From Nageia nagi (taxonomy: Eukaryota > Pinophyta), in the NCBI GenBank assembly GCA_050084985.1, contig JBITNC010000001.1, positions 34,968,001 through 35,032,000 on the forward strand: DNA of 64,000 nucleotides, in the 5' to 3' direction. The notes below the pieces were generated by a model, which saw nothing but the letters and a program-made list of their open reading frames with translations, had not been told where the DNA came from and did no database searches. How positions within the stretch are numbered: position 1 is the stretch's first letter; each line of letters begins with the position of its first letter. The position numbers and the translations under genes were made by a program. This document shows positions 12,431 through 24,391 of the stretch, piece by piece.

Positions 12431-13540
12431 ACTATATTAACATTGCACTAACATTAACATAGAAGTAACATGGCATTAACATAGCATTAACATCATATTA
12501 ACACTAATATAGCATTAACTATATTAACATAGCATTAACATAACATTAACTATATTAACATAACATTAACACTAAAATAGCATTCATATAGCTTTAACAT
12601 TTAATTAACATTGTAATAGGATTAACATTACCATTAAAATAACATAACATAACATAAAAATAACAATAAGATTATGATAAAATTAACATTAATATTAAAA
12701 AAACATAAACATAACATTAACATAGCATTAACATTACCATTAAAATAATATGAACATAACAATAACATCGTATTGCATTAAAATTGACACAAGATTAACA
12801 TATCATTAACATTAACATAACATTAACACTAATAGAGCATTCATAAAGCTTTAACATTGCATAAACATTGTAATAGGATTAATATTACCATTAAAATAAA
12901 ATGATAATAATATTAATATCGCACTGCATTAACATTGACATACCATTAACATTAACATAGTATTAATATAACATTAACACTAACATAGCATTAATAGAGT
13001 ATTTACATAGCTTTGATGTTGTATTAACATTGTAATATGATTAACATTACAATTATAATAACATTAAGATAGTATTAACATTAATGACATATAATTAACA
13101 TTGATATAGCATTAACATACCATTAACATTAACATAACATTAATATAAAATTAACAATAACATAGCATTAATAGAGCATATATCATAGTTTAACAATGAA
13201 TTAACATTATCATATGATTAATATTACCATTAAAATAACATTAACATAACATAACATTGACATTCATATTACATTATCATATTATTAACATTGTATTGAT
13301 ATTTCAATAATATTATCATTGCAATAAGATTAAAATTACCATTAAAATAATATGAACATAACATAACATTAACATTCATATTACATTATCATAGTATTAA
13401 CATTGTATTAATATTTCAATAATATTATCATTGCAATAAGATTAACATTACCATTAAAATAATATGAATGTAACATAACATTAACATCGTATTACATTAA
13501 CATTGTCATAACATTAACATACAATTAATTACATCGAGAG
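12430..13540. repeat. Simple array of ATTAACAT-type units
   Basis: About 1.1 kb built from 'cattaacat', 'agcattaac', 'ataacattaac' and 'ttaccattaaaataa' words, mostly 6-11 base periods. Higher-order copies of about 112 bases occur at its right end: the phrase 'caataagattaa.attacc' starts near 13322 and again near 13435. No ORF of note. Shorter stretches of the same words reappear at 13865-13960. Confidence 0.85.
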
Positions 13541-13964
13541 GTGTAACTACAACTGCAACATGGGGGAGTGGAGAGCCAACTATCACATGTGTGTTCATAA
13601 ATAATATGTCGGCTATATTTAAAAAAATAATTTAAAAAAAGTTATCATCTAGTAAAAAATATATCTACATAACCATATAAATATATCATATAGTTTATAA
13701 AAAAATAAATTCAATTACTCACATAAAATAGAAATAATTTGAATAACAGATAATTTCACACTAGATAATTTCAATAGGAGGTTACAAATAATTCAAATAA
13801 GATATAGTCTTAGAAATGATATCTCTTGATTTTTTTTGATATATAAAGGATTATATCAAATTAGTTTTAACATAGCATTAACTTTTCATTCACATAACAT
13901 TAACATTAACATAGTATTTTCATTTACATAACATAACATTAAAATCACATTATAATTAATATTA
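13541..13964. other. AT-rich link with traces of the AACATT array
   Basis: Mostly unrecognised sequence; AACATT words return from about 13865. Joins the AACATT array to the C-rich telomere-like block. Confidence 0.4.
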
Positions 13965-14815
13965 TTATATTAACCCCTAACCTTTTAAACATCCTTAACC
14001 ATAAACCCCTTAACCCTTACCATTAACCCTTTATCCTTAACTTTAATCATAACCAATAACATCAAACCCTAACCCACAAACCCTAACTTGACTCCTAACC
14101 CTAAAATCCCAAACTATTACCCTTAACCCTAAACCCTAAACCTTATCCCTTATCCCCAAAACCTTAAAATCTTACCTTTAACCCTACCCCTACCCCTAAC
14201 CCTAATCATTAACACTTAACCATAAATCCCACTAACATTAACAATTAACACTTAACCATAAATCCCACTAACATTAACCATTAACACCTAACCCTAACCA
14301 CCAACATCTAACCCTTTAAACCTCTTTAACCCCAAACCACTTAACCCTTCCACTAACCCTTAACTTTAATTGTAATCTATAATACTAACCTAACCCAAAA
14401 ACCCTAACTTGAATCTTAACTCCAAACTATTACCCTTAGCCCTAAACCCTAAACCCATAAATCCTTGCTAGCTTTTAACCCTACCCTAAACCTATCACTA
14501 ACCCTAACCATTAACACCTAACCCTAACTCCCACTAACATTAACCATTAACACTTAATGTTAAAAACTAATTAAATTAACCTAATCCTTACCCTAAACTC
14601 CTAACTCTTTAAATTTCCCTAACCCTAAACCCTTAAAGCCTCACCCCTAACCCTAATCCTAACCTATAACCCTTGAATTTAACTATCACTAATAACACCA
14701 AACCCTCACCCATAAATCCTAACCATACTCCTAAACTTAAACACTTAAACCATTATTCCTAACCCTAAACCCTAGCCTCTAACCCTAAACCCTAACCTCT
14801 CATCTTGAACCCTAA
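13965..14815 (-). repeat. Degenerate interstitial telomere-like repeat, C-rich strand (CCCTAAA)
   Basis: About 0.85 kb of 'aaccctaaccctaaa', 'ccctaaaccctaa' and 'accattaacac' variants. On the plus strand this is the complement of the block at 10285-11690, so the two blocks are inverted with respect to each other. It includes duplicated phrases such as 'cattaacacttaaccataaatcccactaac' (near 14206 and 14248, seen as a direct repeat). The LINE relic begins directly to its right. Confidence 0.9.
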
Positions 14816-14918
14816 TGGATGAATTTAATGTGATTAGGTGAGATACATAAGGAATATAGATAAGAGGGTATCTATGCTCTTGAAGTTTTGCATTTGGTAG
14901 GCAGATATAGTGTCTACC

Positions 14919-16663
14919 ATGGCTAGAAATCAAGGAAAATAGGACAAAACTCTAATATCTTGCATGCAAACCAAGTTTGAAGTTTAATGTCCCTTTAAAT
15001 ATCCAAAAGGTGATGCTAGAAGATGGAGTGAGTAGAATAATTTACCCTAAAGAATTCTCAAATAAAATGAATGAAAAAAGGAAAAACTCCTTGGTTGGGA
15101 AATTTACAGGGTTTTGCCTAAACTTGGATTCTCTATGCAAGTGGGTGAAATCCAAATGGGTAGTCAAAGGAAGCATGGATATAGCTCCACTTCCTATGAT
15201 TTTGTTTTATTCTCTTTTATTCAATATGAATATATGCAATGGGTTCTACAACATGGCCCATGGTGGTTCAGGAAGAACAATTTGGTGCTTAAGAGCTGGT
15301 ATAAAGAATTCAGACTAGATAAAGAAAATTTTAATATAGTACCCATTTGGGTAACACTCCCAAATATTCCCTTAGATTTTTGGAGCAATGATTTAGTAGA
15401 AGTAGCAGCAAAAATAATGGGGAAACTAGTGTGTGTTGATAGTCACACAAACTATGGAACAAGGCTGATTAATGCTTAGTTTTGTGTGAATCTTGATGTA
15501 ACCCAACAATTACCAAATATGATAGTGCTAAAAAATGAGGAAGTATAATGATTTCAAGGCATATTGTATGATCTACTCATAATTACCTATGCAATTTATA
15601 AAATTTTTGGGCACCTTGGTAAATATTACCAATAAAAACTAGCCCAATCCAAAAATAATCTATAATAAAATTGTTAAAATATTAAATCTATGGGGAAGAA
15701 TCAAGGATAAGAATGAAAAGGAAAGAATGCAAGCTCAATAAACCTTAATGCTTCTTCTATCTAGTTAGGGAATAACCAAGCTATGCAAAATTCCTCTAAT
15801 CTGGTGCAAGCAATGAACAACACTGTAGTACAAAATCCAAGTATGTTGATCCAAGATTTGAGTAGCCATGTTGTGATTAATCAAGAAGCCTAAAGCTTTA
15901 AAAATGTAAACTCGAATAAGTTTGAAAAATTTCAAAATTTATCAAATGAAAATGAAATACCTTTGGCTCAAGGAACAATCTTTATATTTGAAAGTCATAG
16001 CTAGGATAAGCAATTAGATGAGAAAAAGCAATTGACTTTGTATAATCCAAATTAGGAAGAGTATCTAATGGAAAGCAAATAAAAGAGGAAGAATAAAGAT
16101 CAATAGATTTATGAAGAGGAACAACTACATGTTGAACATGTTATTGAGAAGGAACAATTACAAGAAGAATAAAATAAATAATATGGTGATCATCAACTAG
16201 TTTTGACTACCCACCAATCCATTAACATAAACAATATAGCAAAGTTAAATAAGTATTTAGTGGAGAACAACCAAGAATGTATCTAGGAAGAATATCAAGA
16301 AGAATCTCATTAGGAAGTTATTCAAGAGGCTTATGATAATGAGATAGTACCAAGTTCTCCTATTGATGTAGGTAACAATTACTACAATGATTAAGGATTA
16401 AAAAAAAGGAAAAATGGAATGATGATGATGGATGGAAAGAGGTAAAGAAGAAGAGAAAAGGCTCAAGGAACCAATATCTCTCAAATCCATCTACAATGAG
16501 ACAAATTAGAAATGCAAGAATAATGGTAGACTATGACAAAAATACTCTTGGTAGGAGACCAAGTAATCTTCAAAGATAAATTGAAATAGAGAAAGAGATA
16601 GCAAATGGAAGACAACAAAATTTAGACCAAAGAAAGGGGTTTTCTCAACCAAAAAAGTTGTAA
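14919..16663 (+). pseudogene. LINE ORF1 relic (DUF4283, RNA-binding)
   Basis: Starts about 14919 (ATG GCT AGA ...) and ends with a TAA at 16661 directly before the ORF2 ATG. The piece at 15114-15479 has GPWWFRKNNLVLKSWYKEF, VPIWVTLPNIPLDFW and GKLVCVDSHT, the pattern of the DUF4283 domain of plant L1-type ORF1 proteins. The frame shifts between 14977 and 15114, and a TAG follows at 15478 before CVNLDVTQQLP. The 3' third is Lys/Glu-rich and broken by many stops. The intact protein would coat the LINE RNA. It is clearly dead. Confidence 0.75.
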
Positions 16664-18406
16664 ATGAAGATCATCACTTGGAATATTAGAGGAGGCAACA
16701 AATTAGGGAGACAATTTGTTGCAAAAACTTATTAATAGATAATAATCAAACTATTTTAGTCCTTCAAGAAATAAAATTGAAAGAGAAGAAAACTTTAGTA
16801 GCTAAGAATAAAATCTAGAAGCAGTTGATTATGTTACTATCCCCTCCATTGGTAAACAAAATAGCTCTAGAGGTTTGTTAACAATGTAGGATCCAACTAA
16901 GGTTTCTATGGTGAGTATTCCCTTTTTATCTAAAAGAGCTATCTCTATTTGTGTTACCACTAAAAGTGATAATAAATCCTTTATTCTTACCAATGTTTAT
17001 GCTCCTAATAACACTATTGCTAGAGCTGCATTTTGGGAAAATCTAATGGATCATAGGCAAATGTTTAATCAAGAGGAATGTGTAGTGATTGGAGATTTTA
17101 TTTCTACTATTTACTTATAGGATAAAAAAGGAGGTAATGAAGAAACCACTCATTGCATGCAAGATTTTAGATAATTTATCAATGAAATCCAACTTATTGA
17201 TATCACTCTTTAAGGAAATTCTTATATTTGGTCCAATAAATGATTGAACAATAATCATATTCAAAGGAAATTATATAGATCAATGGAAACTATAGAATGG
17301 AGAAACTACTATCATTAGGTAACCTTATCTTTGCTCTACATAATAGGTTTGATCATAGTCCCCTCTTACTTTAGCTTACTAAGGAGGAAAGGAAAAATAG
17401 CCCTTTTAGATTTGAGTATATGTGGATTCAACATAAGGATTGTTTTGCCAATATCTAAACTTGGTGGAATATTCAAGTTAAAGGGACAACTATGTACTAT
17501 GTGTTCACTAAATTCTAAAGCTTTAAATATTAACTAGAAAACATGGAATAAGGAACAATTTTGGAATATCAATGAAAGGAAAGAAATGCTATAAGAGAAA
17601 TTAGTAAGAAGATTAAGGTTGAAGGAAGGAATTTAGTGAAGGATGATGAAGAAAAAACTCTTCTCTCTTACCTTTATAACACCATGGCATAGGAAGAAAT
17701 CCATTAGAAATAAAAAATAAGGGTGGCCTGGTTGAAGAATGGTGATAAAAATACTAATTTTTTCAAGTTAAATACTAGTTATAGGAGGAGCTACAACCAC
17801 ATCTTAGAGATTAAAAAACCTAATCAAACAATTATTTAAGATAATGATGAAATTTAAAAGGAGACTATTAGTTTCTATGAGAATCTCCTTGATTTGGACC
17901 AAGTGGAGGATGAACAAGTTATGAAAAAGTTATAGAAGAAACACCAACCATTCTTGATCAAAAAGCTAGAGATGATATTGAAAGATTAGTAACCAAAGAG
18001 GAAATAAAGGATCCAATTTTTAACATGATCATTGATAAATCTCTTGGGCCAAATCATTTTCCTACTAGGTTCTATAAAAAATATTGGCATATTGTTAGGA
18101 ATGACATTACCAAGGCCATAGTTAAGTTATTTAGAAGATCTAAGTTACTAAAATATTGGAACACCACTTTTAAGCCCTCTTACCAAAGATCCTAGGATAA
18201 AATGAGTTTAAAATTTTTAGATTGATAAGCTTATGCAATTGCTTTTATAGTTTATTATTAAACTTATTATGATGAGACTTTAGAAATACCTCTCTTCTTA
18301 TTTCTTCTGAGTAGGATGGGTTTGTTCATGGTCACCAAATTACAAATGGTATTATTGCTATGCATAAGACACTTAACTCTTTAAATGGTAGAAAGGAGGA
18401 ATATAT
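16664..18406 (+). pseudogene. LINE ORF2 relic, 5' part (endonuclease and start of reverse transcriptase)
   Basis: Begins with ATG AAG ATC ATC ACT TGG AAT ATT AGA GGA at 16664, giving ITWNIRGG, the first motif of the APE-type endonuclease. LVLQEIKL follows at about 16755. Then come TNVYAPN and VVIGDF (16908-17120), and IWSNK near 17230. The reverse transcriptase opening is visible at about 18040 (DKSLGPNHFPTRFYKKYW) and 18330 (FVHGHQITNGIIAMHKTL). Many TAG/TAA stops interrupt it. It is cut at 18406 by a copia LTR and resumes at 41945. The codon order on the two sides joins naturally within the RT domain. Confidence 0.8.
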
Positions 18407-18940
18407 TGAAGTAATCAACACTTTAACATAAAGAAAAATACTTATAAAAACATTAAACATTCACCCAACATTCATAATTGTATTACAAAATTCAAAATAT
18501 TAACTCAAATATGGAAATAAAGTGGAAATCTCACTATGACATTTTGTCAAAATAGTTTGCATTATAAGTTCAAAGTCAATTTACAAGTTACACCAAATGA
18601 TTCCAAAATCCAAGCTAAACACACATTTGTAATTCTAACTTATACATCTTGAAGCTAACCAATTGAAAATATTAATCAAAATAAACTCATAAAATTGAGA
18701 AATTGAAGTTAAGCTACTTGACAGTTCACCAAAATTGCCTAGGAACTATTAGGATAAAACATGGTTGTATTTCAAGAAAAATGCACTGGGTGGTCATGTT
18801 TCTAGAAAACATGATCACATTTCTAAAACATGATAGTATTTTATTTTCCAAACATGATGGGGTAACATGTTTTATTAGACAATGTAAAATTTTAATGTTG
18901 GAGCTTGATTTTTAGAGTTTGATGGGGTTAATTTTCAACA
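18407..18940 (-). repeat. Copia element 1, 3' LTR
   Basis: TG...CA ends on both strands (plus strand TGAAGTAAT...TTTTCAACA). It is the same length (534 bp) as the right LTR at 41411-41944 and clearly homologous over its whole length, with many scattered substitutions, so the insertion is old. The adjoining minus-strand purine tract marks it as the 3' LTR. Confidence 0.85.
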
Positions 18941-20103
18941 TACTTCCCCTTGATGGTGAGAGGGTTAATAATCAGGTCTTTCAACATCAAAAATTGAGAT
19001 TTAGCAACTTATTTTGTGAAGATATAACAATTTGGTATTTTATGTTGCAATATCTTAGTGTAATCAGATTCTTCTTGATCATGTCTCTACTAAAGTGGCA
19101 CTTGATATCAAAGTGTTTAGAACAAGCATGGTGGAATGGATTTTGTGCCAACTTAATGACACTTTGATTTTCAAAAAAGAGTTGTAAACTGTTCCTATTT
19201 CTCACCTATGTCATCAAGAAATTTTCAAATCCATAAGCCTTGTGCACCAGCTAAGTTCAATGCTACATACTTAGCCTCTATAGAAGATAAAACTACTATA
19301 GTTTGCTTCCTAGAAGTCCAAGTAATCAAACCTATACCAAGTGTGAAATAATTTCCACTAGTGGAATTTCGATCATCAATATTACTTTCCCAATAATTAT
19401 CACTAAAACCAAATAGACTTCAAATTATTATTAGATAAGTAATGAATGCCAAAATTTACTATATGACACACATACCTTAGGATTCTTTTGGCTACTTTCA
19501 ACTGCAAGCAAGAAGGAATAGCCATGTACCTAGAACAAAGTGAGACAACAAAGCATATATCTAGCCTTATGTTACATAGGAACATTAAATCCCCACAATG
19601 CTCCTATACTCTATTTTATTTACTTTTTTAGACCCATCATATGAATACAAAAGTTATCCATGTGTAATTGGAGTAGCTACAAGTTTACATTCACTCACGC
19701 CAAACTTTTTTAACATCTCTCTAGAATACTTAGCTTAACAAAGAAATATCTCATCATGTGTTTGATTTACTTTCATGCCCAAGAAGTAACTCATCAAACC
19801 AAGATCATTCATATCAAATTCCTTTTTATCTCATCTTTTAAAGAATCACATAATGAAGAACTACTTCCCATGAACAACAAATCATCTACATACAAGCAAA
19901 CAAGTAGAATTTCAATACCTTATTTCTTGTAATATAAAGTATTCTCACTCTTGCTTCTTTGAAAACCACACTTGAGAAATTAGTTATTTATTCTTGTGTA
20001 CCAAGCTCTTGGAGCTTGCTTTACCCCATACAAGGCCTTTTTTAATATATAAACCTAATTTTATTTTCCTTGAACCTCAAAACCTTAAGGTTGTGTCACA
20101 TAC
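18941..20103 (-). pseudogene. Copia element 1 polyprotein, C-terminal part of RT and RNase H
   Basis: On the minus strand from 20103 downwards the frame reads ALYGVKQAPRAWYTRIN (RT), then LLVCLYVDDLLFMGS, holding the YVDD catalytic motif (about 19900), then SYFLGMKV and KYSREMLKKFG. RNase H-side sequence follows with RLDICFVVSLCSRYM and AKRILRYVCHIVNFGIHYL (19403-19585). It continues the RT piece that stops at 38155, and the two halves join at FLNGYLEEEVYV / TQP, where the nested insertion split a codon run. Several stops and shifts; non-functional. Confidence 0.8.
20099..20103. repeat. Left target-site duplication CATAC
   Basis: CATAC at 20099-20103 is repeated exactly at 38150-38154, on the other side of the 18-kb insertion into copia element 1. 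It marks the whole segment 20104-38149 as an insertion with 5-bp duplication, the size LTR integrases make. Confidence 0.75.
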
Positions 20104-20951
20104 TGTAGACACCTAAAAATGACCCTTCTTTTGATAAATGAAAGAAGGGAATAAAAATTTAAACAAATAATAAAGTTTGTTAAACCCTTTTAGTCATTGG
20201 TGACCCAATATAGTTGTTGATGACAAAACCCAATCAATGGCATCTAATACACAATCGCCAATGATCCTACAAATAAAAAAATCAAAGAAAAAAATAGAAA
20301 AATTTGTGTGTCCAAGGAAACAAACTAGTGGATCTTAGATGACTCATCCTTGATCCTATGCCTTACCCATGTAGATAAACCTTGTGACAAGGTTGGATGA
20401 ACTTTTTTATCCTATCCTTGCCTCCAAAATAGCAATTTTTTTCATCCCAAAACTCTATAAATTAAAACTCTCCTAAGAAGAAAAAGATCAAAGTTTTAGG
20501 CAACAATACTCTGCTAAAAGACACTTAGACTTGTAGTAGGTAATTTCATTACATTTTTCCATTCTTTCATGCTTGTATTATGTTATACTTTCATATGTTT
20601 TTGAACTATGTGATTAGGTATGTTTGATATGTTTCTTGTTTGTGTGTGTGCAATATTTGCAAGTGCATGGTAGCTAGTTTGAGCAAAAGAAGGCCACAAG
20701 ACTTATGAGCACTCAAAGATAATCATCAACATTTTCTTGTAGGTTTTTGGAGACATTATTGGAGGCTTTAAAACATTGATATGCCCATTCAGAGGAGGTC
20801 CAAGGGAACCTATATCTCCCTTTACTATAACAAAAGCCCTTACTATACAAGGCACTATTGTACATCACAAATTGATATGAGATTTTTTATTGTAAACTAA
20901 TTATTGAGGTTTATTCAAAATTCAATAAAAGAATTATTTTTGGTTGTAACA
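20104..20951 (+). repeat. LTR-A, left copy (forward)
   Basis: Starts TGTAGACACC and ends GGTTGTAACA. It contains a TATA-like 'tctataaattaaaact' near 20453. It is directly preceded by the copia target CATAC. A reverse-complement copy occupies 37319-38149, so the pair is inverted rather than direct. The first 20 bases are shared with LTR-D at 4126. Its right side lacks any recognisable primer-binding site. Confidence 0.75.
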
Positions 20952-20992
20952 TACTTTTTCCTATTTGCTGATAGTTTTTTTTTTGGTAGTAT

Positions 20993-21510
20993 TGTTATTG
21001 CATAAAATTTATTTATGCATTTAAATAAATACATTTGCTTGCACTAATACACACCTAGAATATTTAATGCAATGATATCAATGCTTATCTTGAATATGAT
21101 CATAATGTCAATGTTTATTTTGAATACGGTTATGATATCAATGGTTGTATTGAATATTGTTATATATTGTGAGCTAACCCTATATATGTAGTTACACATT
21201 GACCTAAGGAGTAGGTCATATTATTATCTATATAAATAGGGATCGAATAGTAAGTCCACACCAAGGAGATACATGATTTTATATCTAGTCTTGATGATGG
21301 AAATCTTTTAGGTGTCTCTTAACACTGCCATTCAAGGTTGGATTTGTGTACTTCCTTATGCGAGTGTCCTAATGATTGTTAGCTTATATGAGTATCAAAT
21401 TGTGATCATTAAGAGTTCATATGGAGGCACAAAGTTAGTTAGGAATGGAATATAGTATAACAAAGACCATCGATGCTCCTTTATAGATGAAATAGACCAT
21501 TGATGCTCCT
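20993..21510 (+). repeat. Outer element, 5' LTR, first part
   Basis: Aligns over its full length with 36454-36960 (shared phrases 'ttgcactaatacacacctag', 'gacctaaggagtaggtcata' and 'ttccttatgcgagtgtc'). It stops at 21510 where the inner element enters, and the alignment resumes at 29232. It contains degenerate 'gaccatcgatgctcct' and 'gaccattgatgctcct' words related to the family palindrome; the inner element entered at the last of these. Confidence 0.85.
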
Positions 21511-22386
21511 TGTTTACAAATAAAAATTGAGAGTGCAAATAAGTAAATAGGTGACTATCTACAAACTCAATATTATCTGTATTCTAGCTACGGGTAGCAA
21601 TTTATTCTAGATAACAATAAACAACATATAACAATTCAGAAGTGTAAATGTAACAAACAAGACCGTGATTTATGTACTAACCTCACGGAACATACCTGAC
21701 AACGAGAGATGCTGAGATTGGCGATGTAGTGATGATAAGCTGCCTTTTCCACAACGTCGTGACCTGCAAGGATGTGACAAGAGGACCGCGGGCGGTCCGT
21801 TTCAGTTGTATAAGAGCACTGGTGGTATTCTTCCGTTCATAAAGGAGCACCGGTGGCCTTATTTTGATAGCTTTGACCTCTCAGTTAGGTCCAGATCTTC
21901 AGTATAGATATCTCAGATTGCAGTATAATATCAGTATTGATCGCAGATGTCAGGAGAGCTCGCGCAAGGAAGCACACAAACCACATCCTTGTAGGTGGTA
22001 CCAAGAGATACCTTAGGGGGTAGCCACTTACAAGACCATACACGGGATCATGTGTATCCTTGTTGTTGTGGAATTACTATTAGATCCCTTATTTATATAG
22101 ATATAGGTAATACCGCCCATAGGTCGGCGTGCATCCACATAAATAAGGTTAATTCACAAGATTTAAGGTAAATACATCAATAAACAAGATAATTCATGCA
22201 ATACTCAAGGTAAACCATGCAATATTCAAGATAACCCATGCAATATCCAAGATAAACCATACAATATTCATATTTAAGCCAAACATTGATATTATCACTT
22301 TAATCCATTCAAGACATATAGTTAGGCCAAACATATTTCATTAATTTATTGATTTAAAAACATAAAATCATTTTTATGTGTTAACA
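21511..22386 (-). repeat. Young element, 3' LTR
   Basis: 876 bp, TG...CA. Directly right of it the minus-strand purine tract CCAAAGTGGGGCATC ends at the LTR border, as expected for a 3' LTR of a minus-strand element. It contains the palindrome GGACCGCGGGCGGTCC at 21783-21798 and weaker relatives (GAGCACTGGTGGTATTC near 21825, GGAGCACCGGTGGCC near 21844). Confidence 0.93.
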
Positions 22387-22769
22387 GATGCCCCACTTTG
22401 GATGTGAAATCGAAGAAATCATGAGATGACTTGAGATTTTGCATTCAAAGTAAAAACACAACATCATAGCAAGCACTTTTGATAAGCAATGATAAACACT
22501 AACCATTTAAACAACATCATGATAAGCTTATAGGTTGAGAAAACTCCCTTATGATATTACCTTGGGCATGCTTGCCCCTTGCATTTTGTTGTAGAAGGTG
22601 ATAGCCTGATATGTCTGATAATCTGATAATCTTGCTGCAATGCTGATGACCCAAGACAACATGCTTGACAACACGCATAACAATGACAGGACAGACGACT
22701 TAACCACTCATGCCAGCCAGATGACAACTTGACAAAACCACATCACAACACATATGACTAACTCACAAG
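22387..22769. other. Subterminal region of the young element
   Basis: Noncoding. The phrase 'gttgagaaaactccctt' (about 22537) is the complement of 'gagttttctcaaccca' in the outer element (about 36255), so the subterminal region is conserved between the two copies. Its left end holds the polypurine tract. Confidence 0.6.
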
Positions 22770-22945
22770 ACAAGACATGATAACACACATGACCAACTCA
22801 CAAGACAAGACATGATAACACACATGATCAACTCACAAGACAAGACATGATAACACACATGATCAACTCACAAGACAAGACATGATAACACACATGATCA
22901 ACTCACAAGACAAGACATGATAACACACATGATCAACTCACAGGG
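22770..22945. repeat. Tandem repeat, about 39-bp unit, subterminal in the young element
   Basis: The unit 'actcacaagacaagacatga' plus 'taacacacatgatca' recurs about four to five times nearly unchanged, which points to recent amplification. Confidence 0.85.
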
Positions 22946-23470
22946 GAGAGCTAAGTTCCACACAACCGAGCCCTCACATCAAGAGGTGTACTGCAGTTGC
23001 CGAAGAACCGAACTCCGTAAAACAAGTGATAAGCTGATAATGGGAGAGCTAAGTATCCACACAACTGAGCCCTCACATCAAGAGGTGTACTCCAGTTGCC
23101 GAAGAACCGAACTCTACAAAACAAGTGATAAGCTGATAATGGGAGAGCTAAGTATCCACACAACTGAGCCCTCACATCAAGAGGTGTACTCCAGTTGCCG
23201 AAGAACCGAACTCCGCAAAACAATGATAAGCAGATATGTGAGAGCTAAATTCCACACAACTGAGCCCTCGCATCAAGAGGTGTACTGCAGTTACCGAAGA
23301 ACCGAACTCCGCAAAACAATGATAAGCAGATATGTGAGAGCTAAATTCCACACAACTGAGCCCTCGCATCAAGAGGTGTACTGCAGTTGCCGAAGAACCG
23401 AACTCCGCAAAACAATGATAAGCTAAAGGGGGAGAGCTAAGTTCCACACAACTGAGCCTTCACACTGGCT
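22945..23470. repeat. Tandem repeat, about 90-110 bp unit
   Basis: Five to six copies of a unit running 'gagagctaagt...cacacaactgagccctc...atcaagaggtgtactgcagttgccgaagaaccgaactc...aaacaatgataag'. The units are GC-richer than the surroundings. Frames run through them on both strands only because the unit length is near a multiple of three; they are not genes. Confidence 0.9.
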
Positions 23471-23499
23471 GCAGTCACATAAGAACCGAACTCCGTAAG

Positions 23500-23930
23500 A
23501 CAAGTGATAAACTGATGGAGCTAACACTCCACCAAGAAGCATGATAAGCTGATAATGGGAGCTGAACTCCACTCATAAGCACATGATAATCGGATTATGG
23601 GAGCTGGACTCCACTCATAAGCATGATAAGCTGACTATGGGAGCTAGACTCCTCTCACAAGCATGGTAATCTGATCATGGGAGCTGGACTCCTCTCACAA
23701 ACATGATAATCTGATCACGGGAGCTAGACTCCACTCATAAGCACATGATAAGCTGACTATGGGAGCTGGACTCCTCTCACAAGCATGGTAATCTGATCAT
23801 GGGAGCTGGACTCCTCTCACAGGCATGATAATCTGATCATGGGAGCTGAACTCCACTCATAACACATGATAAGCTGACTATGGGAGCTAGACTCCTCTCA
23901 TAAGCATGATAGTCTGATCACTCGGGTCTG
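23500..23930. repeat. Tandem repeat, about 38-42 bp unit with half-unit alternation
   Basis: About ten copies of 'catgataatctgatcatgggagctggactcctctcacaag' with variants 'aagctgactatggg' and 'actccactcataag'. The reverse complement matches, with divergence, the 'catgcctcttggtgtagagttttagctctcat' array of the outer element (33480-33700, 35340-35885), so this satellite is an inherited part of the family, placed between the 3' LTR and the promoter of the antisense gene. Confidence 0.9.
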
Positions 23931-24237
23931 TAAACACAAAACTCAAAGCAATATTCTCCTGGATATAACGTTGATCACGTGCCTATGATGCACCTGTGAT
24001 ACCTGATAAACTGATTTTTTTTGGATAAAGCAACGTGGGCGGTCCTTTCTTGCTGACTTAGAATGCCAGTGGTCTTCTCTAAGACCGCGAGCAGTCCTCT
24101 TCTTGAGGACTCATCAAAACCGTGAAAATCAAGTCTCTGCGAATCACTCCTGGATTCCAGATTGATGCTTAATTGCTTGTCCACGTATGCCAAATGCTTA
24201 AATCGAAATTCATCTTGAAGTGTGTACCCTAACCTTT

Positions 24238-24246
24238 CTATAAAAG
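24238..24246 (+). promoter_or_regulatory. TATA box of the antisense PMD gene
   Basis: CTATAAAAG lies about 150 bases before the ATG. The older element keeps the same box on the minus strand in both of its tandem copies (TTATAAAAAGGG near 33091-33102 and 34971-34982), at a comparable distance from exon 1. This supports a real own promoter for the antisense gene. Confidence 0.7.
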
Positions 24247-24391
24247 TGGGTCCACCCTTCCTCATTTGTTCATCCTGTCATTTTCATAGCTGAGAGCAAC
24301 CTAGAGCTTGAGAGACTGATTCATAAAGGTTTAGCTGGTGATCTTGTTGCTATTACTAGGTGATTCTTCCTGTATTGCTGTACTGCACACT

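Noticed and set aside
20950-20954. CATAC directly at the right end of the left LTR-A, suggesting a solo LTR with its own duplication
   Set aside because: It would require the LTR to end before its CA, and the sequence after it is not copia sequence; the true partner CATAC is at 38150.
22917-23447. Long frames on both strands (up to 169 codons) with repeated peptides
   Set aside because: They are translations of a tandem repeat whose unit is near a multiple of three; no promoter, no gene-like composition.
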